Positions 27,447 to 34,772 of a stretch of DNA of 38,366 nucleotides are shown here, in pieces (the stretch's first letter is position 1; each line of letters opens with the position of its first letter). The notes below the pieces were generated by a model. It ran no database searches. It saw only the letters and a list, made by a program, of their open reading frames with translations, and was not told the DNA's origin. The DNA lies in the NCBI GenBank assembly GCA_030625775.1, contig DAOUQC010000047.1, positions 1 to 38,366 of the forward strand, read 5' to 3'. This DNA is from Verrucomicrobiota bacterium. Its GTDB lineage: Bacteria; Verrucomicrobiota; Verrucomicrobiia; Verrucomicrobiales; DEV007. A program made the translations under genes and the position numbers.

Positions 27447-27597
27447 TTGGAAAGCCAAAATGGCTTCATTGATGGTCGCCATTGCTGTTTGGTATTTAGT
27501 GAAAGGTCACGTCCAGCGACCTTCGATGCCTTTTTTCCCGATTCCGGGAACACAGAATGTTGACTGCTCAAACAGTGCTTTTGATCACATCGCATGA
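27424..27597 (+). CDS. CdaR/YbbR-like membrane-anchor micro-protein lacking YbbR domains
   Basis: 57-aa protein from ATG 27424. Its first half is the typical YbbR/CdaR N-terminus: a short cytoplasmic lead (MKTLLLNNWKAK), one membrane helix (MASLMVAIAVWYLV) and a basic exit (KGHVQRP). In ordinary CdaR the helix is followed by several extracytoplasmic YbbR domains of about 80-90 aa each; here only about 25 residues follow (MPFFPIPGTQNVDC...). The gene overlaps the cdaA end by 23 nt, and its TGA overlaps the glmM ATG (ATGA). This is exactly the cdaR position in the Firmicute cdaA-cdaR-glmM operon. The DNA after the stop is glmM coding sequence, so no YbbR remnant is hidden downstream. I infer a CdaA/GlmM partner reduced to its anchor. 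Confidence 0.78.
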   Translation: MKTLLLNNWKAKMASLMVAIAVWYLVKGHVQRPSMPFFPIPGTQNVDCSNSAFDHIA

Positions 27598-28982
27598 CAA
27601 TCGCTGCAGCCAAATTATTCGGAACGGATGGCATCCGTGGTGAAGCCGGGATTTTCCCACTCGACCCGGACACTATTTTTTTACTGGGACAGGCTGCCGC
27701 AGATGTATTGCTTGAAAAATCGCCTGGCACAAAATCCTGCTGCGTGATCGGTCAGGACACACGATGCTCGGGAGAAAAAATTCGAGAGTGCATCGTAGCC
27801 GGGCTCAATTCCCGTGGGGTAAAAGCTCTGATTGCCGGAGTGGTGCCCACTCCGGCAGTGGCATTTTTGACCAAAGAAAAAAATGCTGCCTTTGGGATTG
27901 TGATTTCGGCTTCGCACAATCCCTACCAGGATAATGGCATTAAATTTTTTGCTGCCGATGCCTATAAATTGGATGAGGACATCGAAAAAGCTGTAGAATC
28001 CCGATTACGCGAGCTGCTGGAGTCGGGTGAACCCGTAAAATTTGAGAGTGATGCTAAACATGCAAACATCGAGCTGATTGACCAGGCCGCCGAAGCCTAC
28101 ATCGAATACGTCTGCAAGGGCATTAGCACAAGTGAACAAAACGATCACCCCCTGCAAGGTTTGTCTGTCGCTCTCGATTCCGCAAACGGGGCCGCTTACC
28201 AGACCAGCGCTGCGATCCTCGAAAAATTGGGTGCACGCGTTCTTTCATTTTTTGATCAAGCTAACGGAGAAAATATCAATCTGGACTGCGGCTGCACTCA
28301 TCCTGCCACAATTGAAAAACTGGTGTGCGAAAACCAGGTGGACATTGGCATCTCCCACGACGGCGATGCCGACCGGGTTTGCCTTTGCGATGAAAATGCT
28401 TCAGCACTCGATGGGGACGAACTGCTGGCCATTGCCGGACTGGATATGATGCAACGGGGACTGCTTAAGGACAACACTTTGGTAGCAACCACCATGAGCA
28501 ACGGGGGGCTCGATAAAATCATCCGGGCCCATGGCGGACAGGTGCTGAGAACGGGAGTGGGGGATCGTCAGGTGATCACCGGGATGCGCCGCGGAAATTA
28601 CAACTTGGGCGGTGAGCAAAGCGGGCATATTATTTTTCACCCTCCTTCCACCACTGGGGACGGGATCGTGGCAGCCGCGCAGGTACTTGCCATCGTGTGC
28701 AGGACGGGAAAGCCACTGAGTGAATTGCGCACAGCATTCAAAGCTTTTCCTCAAGTGCAACGCAACATTGTAATGTCATCTAAACCCCCTCTCAGCACTT
28801 TCACGCTTGCTCAACAACTGATCGCTGAAACTGAAGCATTCCTGGGAGAATCAGGGCGGCTTTTGTTGCGCTATTCCGGCACCGAACCGTTGCTGCGTTT
28901 GCTGATCGAAGGCCCTGATGAAAAAGAGATTACTCGTCGAGCAGACGAGATCGTTAAAGCCATTCAAGAGCAAAGTGAATGA
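27594..28982 (+). CDS. glmM: Phosphoglucosamine mutase
   Basis: 462-aa alpha-D-phosphohexomutase that converts glucosamine-6-phosphate to glucosamine-1-phosphate for UDP-GlcNAc, peptidoglycan and LPS. It opens KLFGTDGIRGEAG as GlmM does. The phosphoserine S107 lies in ISASHNPYQDNGIKFF, the Mg2+ loop is HDGDADRVCLCD, the sugar-binding loop is GGEQSGHI and the C-terminal phosphate site is RYSGTEPLLRLLIEG. The length is normal. It is coupled to the upstream micro-protein by ATGA and to bioD downstream by another ATGA. In Firmicutes GlmM binds and inhibits CdaA, so the neighbourhood suggests the same mutual control. Confidence 0.96.
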   Translation: MTIAAAKLFGTDGIRGEAGIFPLDPDTIFLLGQAAADVLLEKSPGTKSCCVIGQDTRCSGEKIRECIVAGLNSRGVKALIAGVVPTPAVAFLTKEKNAAFGIVISASHNPYQDNGIKFFAADAYKLDEDIEKAVESRLRELLESGEPVKFESDAKHANIELIDQAAEAYIEYVCKGISTSEQNDHPLQGLSVALDSANGAAYQTSAAILEKLGARVLSFFDQANGENINLDCGCTHPATIEKLVCENQVDIGISHDGDADRVCLCDENASALDGDELLAIAGLDMMQRGLLKDNTLVATTMSNGGLDKIIRAHGGQVLRTGVGDRQVITGMRRGNYNLGGEQSGHIIFHPPSTTGDGIVAAAQVLAIVCRTGKPLSELRTAFKAFPQVQRNIVMSSKPPLSTFTLAQQLIAETEAFLGESGRLLLRYSGTEPLLRLLIEGPDEKEITRRADEIVKAIQEQSE

Positions 28983-29641
28983 TGAACTCGAAAGGAAAAT
29001 CTTTTTTTATTACCGGCACTTCTACCGAAGTGGGCAAAACCCATTTTTCATGTCTGCTGCTGGCAGCCCTGCGAGATACCGGTCTATCCGCGGGCGGTTT
29101 CAAGCCGGTGTGCTGTGGTGATAGGGATGATGCCCAACGCTTGATGGATTCCAGCAGTCCGATCGGAGGCACTCTGAATCTGGATCTCCTCAACCCCGTT
29201 TATTTCAAAGCCCCCGCCGCTCCTCTGGCGGCTGCAAAAATCGAGAATCGGGAGTTTGCACTGGAGAGACTTTACCAGGCCTACCTGCAAGTCAGTCAAC
29301 ATTTTGATTGTGTGGTGACTGAAGGGGTTGGCGGTTGGGAAGTCCCGCTGACAGCAAAAGAAACGGTAGCCGATCTGGCTGCATTAATTGATGCTCCTGT
29401 GATTGTAGTGATCGATAATCGACTGGGGGCCTTAAACCACACCATTCTGACAGTGAACGCCATCCAGCAGCGTGGTCTGACCTGTGCTGGTTTGATTTTG
29501 AATCAGTGCCAGGATGAACGCGATTCGGCTTCAATATCAAACCGGGTTATCATCGAAGATATTTTATCTGTCCCTGTGCTGGGCGAAATCCTCTTTGAAC
29601 AAAGCTCCCTCGATCCGGACTTTATTAATCAAATTTTGTGA
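28979..29641 (+). CDS. bioD: Dethiobiotin synthetase
   Basis: 220 aa. It carboxylates and closes diaminononanoate to dethiobiotin with ATP and CO2 in the cytoplasm. The P-loop is GTSTEVGKTH (residues 13-22; the usual G-T-D-T-x-V-G-K-T has S for D). The substrate lysine lies in GGFKPVCCGDRDD (K42), the switch region is VTEGVGGWEVPL, and VIVVIDNRLGALNHTILT and GLILNQ follow. The length is normal. Its ATG overlaps the glmM stop (ATGA), so it is the last gene of the cdaA operon, an unusual place for a biotin gene. The 3' end overlaps the convergent DUF1802 gene by 17 bp. Confidence 0.94.
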   Translation: MMNSKGKSFFITGTSTEVGKTHFSCLLLAALRDTGLSAGGFKPVCCGDRDDAQRLMDSSSPIGGTLNLDLLNPVYFKAPAAPLAAAKIENREFALERLYQAYLQVSQHFDCVVTEGVGGWEVPLTAKETVADLAALIDAPVIVVIDNRLGALNHTILTVNAIQQRGLTCAGLILNQCQDERDSASISNRVIIEDILSVPVLGEILFEQSSLDPDFINQIL

Positions 29642-30209
29642 TTGGGATTCCCTGCCCTGCCAGCAGCTCTTCCAGCTGTGTTTTTTGTGCAGCAAAATCC
29701 GCATCGCCAATAACTGCTTCCCTGCTTTGGAATTCGGCAGCAGGGTCAGGCAAGTCCAACCAGGAGCGGCAGCCACCGAAGGCGGGACTATTTTCAAGAA
29801 TCCACGGGGATTTCAAACGAAATACCCTGAGCAGCGCCAGGCGGATACCTTTACTCTCGGAATAATCAAAGCGCTGCTCAATGACTTCATTTTTCCAGAC
29901 ATGGAAAGCTTCCAACTGATGGGCAACTTCCAGGTTATCAATATCCGCACTCCAAAGGATTTGGGCAAACAGGCGAATCTCGACCGGCCCATCCCCTCGT
30001 TTAACAAAAGCTTCATCCCCTGCAAACGCATCGATTTTCAGCTGCTCGCGGTGATCATGATGCGTCGTCGGAAACAGGAAAAACTCACGGTGCTGCCAGA
30101 GAAAACCCTCGCGTCCTTCGGCAATACCGCCTTTGCGTAAAATGATCGTCTGCTCTCCTCGCTCCAGAACATCACACACACTTTTCCATTCTTTGAATCC
30201 CGTCATCAT
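29625..30209 (-). CDS. DUF1802 family protein
   Basis: 194-aa soluble protein. The DUF1802 signature is clear in FKEWKSVCDVLERGEQTIILRKGGIAEGREGF and HREFFLFPTTHHDHREQLK. Family members occur in cyanobacteria and scattered other bacteria; no function is established. No signal peptide or membrane segment is seen. Two adjacent ATG codons (30209, 30206) are possible starts. It is convergent with bioD, overlapping its last 17 bp, and divergent from clpX across a 194-bp gap. Confidence 0.82.
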   Translation of the reverse strand: MMTGFKEWKSVCDVLERGEQTIILRKGGIAEGREGFLWQHREFFLFPTTHHDHREQLKIDAFAGDEAFVKRGDGPVEIRLFAQILWSADIDNLEVAHQLEAFHVWKNEVIEQRFDYSESKGIRLALLRVFRLKSPWILENSPAFGGCRSWLDLPDPAAEFQSREAVIGDADFAAQKTQLEELLAGQGIPITKFD

Positions 30210-30403
30210 GGCATTGATTCTACTTGAACTTTCCCCATACTCAAAAAAAGACTGCCTGTTTTTTGTCCCTAGCCGAAGGCCTCTTGTCCCGGAAATTTAT
30301 CCCTACTGGATTTTGTCCTCAAAAAAGCTATGTTGCCTTCGTTGTGGTGACTGCGGATAATGTCTCCGACGCTTCAACTTCATTATATTTTGCTTTTTTA
30401 ATT

Positions 30404-31729
30404 ATGGCCCGTCCTTCCAATTTAACGATGTGTTCCTTCTGCGGCAAAAGCCATGCAGAAGTGAAAAAGCTCATTGCCGGGCCAGGGGTCTATATTTGTG
30501 ACGGTTGCATCAACGTCTGCCGTGGGATTTTGGACAAGGAGTTGGGTGAAGACGAAGAAAAAAAGACTAATAAGGGTTTCCATGTCCCCAAACCGAAGGA
30601 TCTGTTCGAAGAGCTCAACAAATATGTGATCGGCCAGGATCACGCCAAAAAAGTATTGGCAGTAGCGGTGCACAACCACTACAAACGAACAATCGCCCAA
30701 AGCTCTCTGCCAGGAATGAGCAAACAAAAAGCGGCCAACCGCTTTTTGGCTGAATTTGCTGATGTCGAGATCGAAAAAAGCAACATCATGCTGATCGGGT
30801 CAACTGGCTCGGGCAAAACCCTTTTAGCCAAGACGCTGGCACGTATTCTGGACGTGCCTTTCTGCATCGCCGATGCCACTACTTTGACTGAAGCCGGTTA
30901 TGTCGGGGACGACGTGGAAAACATCATTCTCAGATTATTACAACAAGCCGACTACGATGTGGAACGAGCCGAAAATGGTATCATCTACATCGATGAGATC
31001 GACAAAATCGGCCGCAAGACAGAAAATGTCAGTATCACCCGTGATGTGTCCGGTGAAGGGGTTCAGCAGGGTTTGCTGAAAATACTGGAAGGTTCGGTAT
31101 GCAATGTGCCACCACAAGGAGGACGCAAGCACCCTCAACAGGAGTACATCCAGGTCGATACAGAGAAAATTCTATTTATTTGTGGAGGAGCTTTTGTTGG
31201 CCTCGAGGACATCATCGCCCGTCGCTCAGGAAAAAATGTGCTCGGTTTTGGTGCTACCACCGAGGAGGAAGAAGCCAACGAAGCAAAAACACAGGCAGCG
31301 GAGGAAACCGCAGTCAATCCGGTTGCAGGAGTCACTCCCGAGGATCTTCTCGGTTTTGGCCTGATTCCGGAATTTGTCGGTCGCCTGCCGATTATTTCAG
31401 CGCTCAATGAGCTTACGGAAAAGCAGCTGGTGGAAGTTTTGACCAAACCAAAAAATGCAATGGTCAAGCAATACCGCAAACTGCTGTCCATGGATGGTGT
31501 CGATCTGGAAATTCGCCCCGATGGTTTGGATGCCATGGCAAAAGAAGCTCTCGAACGTGGTACCGGTGCACGTGCCTTGCGTTCGATTTTTGAGAAACTT
31601 ATGTTAGACGTGATGTTTGAATGCCCCAGCCGAAAAGGTGAGAGCAAAGTCGTGATCACCAAAGCCATGGTAGAAGGATCCAGCGAGGTCACGATGAAAC
31701 GGAAATCAGCCAGCAAGGATGCCGCTTGA
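30404..31729 (+). CDS. clpX: ATP-dependent Clp protease ATP-binding subunit ClpX
   Basis: 441 aa from ATG 30404 (opening [14 protein letters not shown]). The frame stays open 60 codons upstream, but that stretch has no ClpX similarity. The N-terminal zinc-binding domain has C10, C13, C32 and C35. Walker A is [12 protein letters not shown] (K138), the pore loop is AGYVGDDVE, Walker B is [11 protein letters not shown], and the arginine-finger/sensor region is [13 protein letters not shown] with the C-terminal GTGARALRS. The ClpP-docking loop is kept as L-G-F in NVLGFGATT, so it should still pair with ClpP. clpP and tig, its usual upstream neighbours, are absent here, so the partner gene is elsewhere. 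Confidence 0.97.
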   Translation: MARPSNLTMCSFCGKSHAEVKKLIAGPGVYICDGCINVCRGILDKELGEDEEKKTNKGFHVPKPKDLFEELNKYVIGQDHAKKVLAVAVHNHYKRTIAQSSLPGMSKQKAANRFLAEFADVEIEKSNIMLIGSTGSGKTLLAKTLARILDVPFCIADATTLTEAGYVGDDVENIILRLLQQADYDVERAENGIIYIDEIDKIGRKTENVSITRDVSGEGVQQGLLKILEGSVCNVPPQGGRKHPQQEYIQVDTEKILFICGGAFVGLEDIIARRSGKNVLGFGATTEEEEANEAKTQAAEETAVNPVAGVTPEDLLGFGLIPEFVGRLPIISALNELTEKQLVEVLTKPKNAMVKQYRKLLSMDGVDLEIRPDGLDAMAKEALERGTGARALRSIFEKLMLDVMFECPSRKGESKVVITKAMVEGSSEVTMKRKSASKDAA

Positions 31730-31749
31730 GGCCAAAGCTTTGACCCTCA
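31727..31749 (+). terminator. Imperfect inverted repeat at the clpX stop codon
   Basis: TGAGG-C-CAAAG is followed directly by CTTTG-AC-CCTCA. The two arms of 11 and 12 nt differ only at the central one or two bases, and the clpX TGA is part of the first arm. There is no T-run and hardly any loop, so it may be a weak terminator or a protein site. Confidence 0.3.
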
Positions 31750-31914
31750 TCTCCCGGCACATACCCCTGAATTTGGAAAAGGCTGCCCCCCTTGTTGTTA
31801 TTCGGCTCTCAGTGTGATGCAGTGAACCAGAGCACCCTCTTCCACATGGGAAATACCGTGATCGCCAAATTAAGGCTTCAAAACCAGGATGAGCTGTGGT
31901 AAAAGTTCGCTGAA

Positions 31915-31937
31915 GGTATGCAAACTACAGACATACC
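31915..31937. promoter_or_regulatory. Inverted repeat upstream of the cNMP-domain gene
   Basis: GGTATG at 31915-31920 and CATACC at 31932-31937 form a 6-bp inverted repeat with 11 nt between, 27 bp before the start codon at 31964. The spacing fits a dimer binding site or a small hairpin in the leader. The rest of the 234-bp gap after clpX shows no gene. Confidence 0.3.
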
Positions 31938-31963
31938 ATTGAAAAATTTTGTATTATTAAACA

Positions 31964-32434
31964 ATGAGTGACAATGCCACACCACAACTTCCGACTCTTG
32001 GGTTTGCTGCCGATTTAGATGAATCAGCACGGAGCGTACTCGGATCATTTGGCCAGTTTGTGACTGTGAACGAAGGAGAGCACCTGATTGAAGAAGGGCA
32101 GCCTCAGGATTCGCTGTTCCTGGTGATCTCTGGAAATTTCCATGTCTCAACCCAGACGACCGGCCGCGAAGTATTGCTCGGGCAACTCAAGGCAGGCAAT
32201 ATGATGGGGGAAGTCAACATCTTCGATCCCGGCCTCGCCAGTGCCAACGTGACCGCCCACAGTTTGTCTCAAGCGTGGAAAATTGACCGTTCCTCTCTGG
32301 AACAATTCCTTGAAGACAATCCCAACACAGCCGCTCGCGTTTTAGTCGGCATCGCTACCCAGCTAAGCAAACGCTTGCGCAAAACCAACGAAAAGGTGGC
32401 AATGGCACGCGAAGCCATGATGGGTTCGTTTTAG
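31964..32434 (+). CDS. Stand-alone cyclic nucleotide-binding-fold protein
   Basis: 156 aa with one cNMP-binding (CAP_ED) beta-barrel at about residues 13-125 (VNEGEHLIEEGQPQDSLFLVISGNFHV, then GQLKAGNMMGEVNIFDPG). A C-terminal helix pair follows (ARVLVGIATQLSKRLRKTNEKVAMAREAM). There is no helix-turn-helix, kinase or membrane domain. In the phosphate-binding cassette the glutamate of G-E is kept (MMGEVNIF), but the arginine that normally binds the cyclic phosphate is missing (PGLASANVTA), so classical cAMP/cGMP binding is doubtful. It may bind another ligand or act as a protein-interaction module. Monocistronic. Confidence 0.85.
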   Translation: MSDNATPQLPTLGFAADLDESARSVLGSFGQFVTVNEGEHLIEEGQPQDSLFLVISGNFHVSTQTTGREVLLGQLKAGNMMGEVNIFDPGLASANVTAHSLSQAWKIDRSSLEQFLEDNPNTAARVLVGIATQLSKRLRKTNEKVAMAREAMMGSF

Positions 32435-32460
32435 CTCGCTTTCAGATTCAGCCAAGTCGG

Positions 32461-32487
32461 AATGGCCACATCGAAATGGCCGCATCG
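32461..32487. repeat. Tandem 13-bp near-repeat
   Basis: AATGGCCACATCG at 32461-32473 and AATGGCCGCATCG at 32475-32487 differ at one base. The second copy forms part of the stem of the adjacent hairpin at 32474-32499. Confidence 0.7.
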
Positions 32488-32499
32488 GAGCGGCCAATT
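32474..32499. terminator. Probable bidirectional terminator between convergent genes
   Basis: TGGCCGC at 32477-32483 pairs with GCGGCCA at 32490-32496 around the loop ATCGGA. Allowing one mismatch, the stem extends to AAATGGCCGC/GCGGCCAATT. It sits 39 bp after the stop of the cNMP gene (plus) and 11 bp beyond the stop of the PagL-like gene (minus), with A and T residues at the outer ends, as in a two-way terminator. Confidence 0.6.
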
Positions 32500-32510
32500 A
32501 GTCCGGCCTT

Positions 32511-33149
32511 TCAAAACTCCCAGGACAACCCAAGTGTCGGCCCGAGGGAATTCAATCCGGGATTGCGATCTGCCTGACCCTGGTTGGAAATGTGCTGGAA
32601 CAGCAAACCTCCGGTCACAAATAGCCTTTCACTAACACGAAACCGTGCGCCGGTTTGCACAAACCAGTTGAAGGCAAAATCCTGCCCCTGCCCTCCTTCG
32701 ATATCTGTTGAGTCTACAAAGCCCGCTCCCCCGCCCACATAAAAATAGAGCGAGAAATTCTGCTCGGCATTCCACCACTCCAAAGCAGGACAACCAGAAA
32801 ATCCGAAATAGTAACTTTCCGCACCTTCGAGGAAATACTCTCCCAGCAAGCTGAGTCGATTGCGGAAAACCAAATCTCCACTGCCCAGATCCCAGCGGAA
32901 AATGCTGGTACTTCGCCACGATACGATCTGCGGCAATACGATATAATTGAGATCCGTGACATCAGTTATCTTCCACAGAGCAGCGGTATCAAAATCGATG
33001 AACCACGAATCGAGAACATCTTTTGTCGGTGTTGGTGCCTGCCCAAGGGCAGCCTGTTCATCCCCGGCCTGAGCAGGAGCCAGGGCCAAGAACAACATCA
33101 CCACTAAAAGGGTGGTTTTTTTAGCACCTGCAGATGTGACTGTAATCAT
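32511..33149 (-). CDS. PagL-like (acyloxyacyl hydrolase family) outer-membrane beta-barrel protein
   Basis: 212-aa exported protein with signal peptide KKTTLLVVMLFLALAPAQA (about 10-28). The rest is alternating beta strands (SLYFYVGGGAGF, FNWFVQTGARFRV, LFVTGGLLFQ) ending in a C-terminal aromatic (GLSWEF), as in small outer-membrane barrels. The segment FQHISNQGQADRNPGLNSLG matches the PagL lipid A 3-O-deacylase region, with H186 and S188 of the catalytic triad. The position of the catalytic glutamate (12 residues after the serine) is N200. It may deacylate lipid A or another acylated lipid, or be inactive. It starts 12 bp after the halogenase-like gene, so it is the last gene of the pigment operon. 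Confidence 0.75.
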   Translation of the reverse strand: MITVTSAGAKKTTLLVVMLFLALAPAQAGDEQAALGQAPTPTKDVLDSWFIDFDTAALWKITDVTDLNYIVLPQIVSWRSTSIFRWDLGSGDLVFRNRLSLLGEYFLEGAESYYFGFSGCPALEWWNAEQNFSLYFYVGGGAGFVDSTDIEGGQGQDFAFNWFVQTGARFRVSERLFVTGGLLFQHISNQGQADRNPGLNSLGPTLGLSWEF

Positions 33150-33161
33150 AGAGCATACATT

Positions 33162-34409
33162 CTAACCGAAATCCATTCGTTTTACGAGGCCAAAACGATG
33201 GTGGATACGGGCAAACCAAAGAAAGGTTTTTAGCCTCCAGCGCAAAGCCCAGGGTAGGTCAAGCCTCCCTGCCAATACCGCATTGATCGCACAAGGCCAA
33301 CTCAGCACCCCTTCGGGTTGCAGTAAAATTTCAATAAAAGAGCGATCATAAAATAGTTCGATGATCTCCCGGTAACGCTTCAAATTGCAGCGTGTTTGTT
33401 TTTCATAGGCCTTCATCGAAGGGCTGAGGGCCTTGCTGGAGTCCAATGCATCAATGACACTCTGGGCGCCGGCACGAGCGGTGACACAGGCCAGATAGAC
33501 CCCTGAAGAAAAAACCGGATCGAGAAAACCCACTGCATCACCAATGCGGACAAGTCGTGGGCCGACCAATTTATCATTTGAGTACGAATAGTCGCTAGTC
33601 ACGTGCAAGGCTCCAATGCGAGCAGAGTTCAACATCATTTGGCTGACATTAGGACTCGAGTCGATCGCATTCTGAAAAATCTGCTCTGTCGTCAAACCGG
33701 ACTCTTTCACAGCCGAGCGATCCAATACCAAACCAATGCTGACTTTTTTTTCACTGAAAGGGATGATCCAGAACCACGAATCACCAAAACAAGCAATATG
33801 GGTCTCCGTTTTTTGCCGCTCATGCTGAGAAAAGTCGACCCCTGTGAAATGGCCGTAAATCGCAATTTTTTGCAGATTTGGATAATACTGTCTGAGTTTT
33901 TCCCGATTGGCGGTGAAATTAACAAGTCCCGATGCATCGAGCAAAAATGACGCCTGGAAAGTTTCTTCGTATTCACTACTGGCAGTCACAGTCACCCCAT
34001 CCTGCTCCGAAATCGCATAGCTCTCCACCATCCAACCCTCCCGAACTTCAACCCCGGACTCACGTGCGTGATCGAGCAGGATTTTATCAAAAACAGATCG
34101 CTCGACCTGCATTGCCACCGGTTCTTCAGTAAATCTGCCCTCGGCAAAAGTGATCGCATTTTCCTGGTCGCCTCTGGCAAGTGAAAAGCGACCGCCTTTT
34201 TTAGGCATGAAATCGGCCGCCTGCAAAGCGGGCAGCACTCCCATTTCTTCAAAAATCGGCATGTTGTAAGGCAACAGGGATTCGCCAATATGAAAACGCG
34301 GGAAGTGCTCTTTTTCCAAAATGAGCACCCGCTTGCCCGCACGTGCCAGATAAATCGCTGCGGTTGATCCCGCAGGTCCGCCTCCGATAATTACAACATC
34401 ATACTGCAT
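33162..34409 (-). CDS. FAD-dependent oxidoreductase, flavin-dependent halogenase-like
   Basis: 415 aa with an N-terminal FAD-binding Rossmann motif (VVIIGGGPAGSTAAIYLARAG, residues 6-25). FPRFHIGESLLP (36-47) is typical of the phenolic/CndH-like halogenase branch. K70-K71-G-G lies where these halogenases carry the catalytic lysine (compare K-x-G-G-x-F). W212-F-W-I-I-P217 fits the W-x-W-x-I-P motif used to recognise flavin-dependent halogenases. GDAVGFLDPVFSSGVYLA is the second FAD site. Many relatives with these motifs have not been shown to halogenate, so a reductase or desaturase acting on the ACP-bound chain is the alternative. Its neighbours are the ACP (27 bp upstream) and the ketosynthases; xanthomonadin and flexirubin clusters also carry such a gene. 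Confidence 0.85.
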   Translation of the reverse strand: MQYDVVIIGGGPAGSTAAIYLARAGKRVLILEKEHFPRFHIGESLLPYNMPIFEEMGVLPALQAADFMPKKGGRFSLARGDQENAITFAEGRFTEEPVAMQVERSVFDKILLDHARESGVEVREGWMVESYAISEQDGVTVTASSEYEETFQASFLLDASGLVNFTANREKLRQYYPNLQKIAIYGHFTGVDFSQHERQKTETHIACFGDSWFWIIPFSEKKVSIGLVLDRSAVKESGLTTEQIFQNAIDSSPNVSQMMLNSARIGALHVTSDYSYSNDKLVGPRLVRIGDAVGFLDPVFSSGVYLACVTARAGAQSVIDALDSSKALSPSMKAYEKQTRCNLKRYREIIELFYDRSFIEILLQPEGVLSWPCAINAVLAGRLDLPWALRWRLKTFLWFARIHHRFGLVKRMDFG

Positions 34410-34436
34410 AGCCTCAAATCAATGTGTGGGACAAAG

Positions 34437-34709
34437 TCAATCCATTGCTCGGATCGCCCCGGCGATGCTGTTCACGTTTTTCAGAATCTCCTTGGCAGCA
34501 TCTGCATCGGGGATTTTCAGACCGAAATTTTTCTCCAGACCAACCACCAGTTGCAAAGCATCGACTGAATCCAGGCCGAGACCGTCAGGATCGAAAAGCG
34601 GTGCGTCGTCAGCTATTTCATCCACACCTTCCTGCAGCATGAGTTCTTCAATCATGACCTCTTTGATCTGTTTGCTGAGGTCGCCGGGCTTTGATTCTTT
34701 GTCTGTCAT
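34437..34709 (-). CDS. Acyl carrier protein
   Basis: 90 aa from ATG 34709. An in-frame start 8 codons upstream is possible but has no support. It carries the growing polyketide-type chain on a phosphopantetheine arm attached to S48 in GLGLDSVDALQLVVGLE. Three or four helices with the usual acidic character are seen, and the length is typical. Its N-terminal helix (SKQIKEVMIEELMLQEG) and the motif D-P-D-G-L-G-L-D-S-V-D resemble the ACPs of aryl-polyene-type clusters. It lies between the ketoreductase (63 bp) and the halogenase-like gene (27 bp), so it is a dedicated ACP rather than the housekeeping AcpP. Confidence 0.9.
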   Translation of the reverse strand: MTDKESKPGDLSKQIKEVMIEELMLQEGVDEIADDAPLFDPDGLGLDSVDALQLVVGLEKNFGLKIPDADAAKEILKNVNSIAGAIRAMD

Positions 34710-34772
34710 GATTGTAATGACAAATTCAACCACGCATCGACGAAATGGCTACGCTTTTTTGTAGCAAACCCC

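Noticed and set aside
29625-30209. Plus-strand 208-aa frame (29514-30140) as an alternative to DUF1802
   Set aside because: The minus-strand protein has clear DUF1802 motifs, while the plus-strand frame has none and overlaps bioD in another frame.
30263-30318. Three TTGTCC hexamers upstream of clpX
   Set aside because: Spacing is irregular (21 and 29 bp) and no matching -10 elements were found; hexamers of this kind occur by chance.
30224-30403. 60-codon N-terminal extension of ClpX
   Set aside because: The frame is open, but the sequence has no ClpX similarity, and the conserved zinc domain begins right after ATG 30404.
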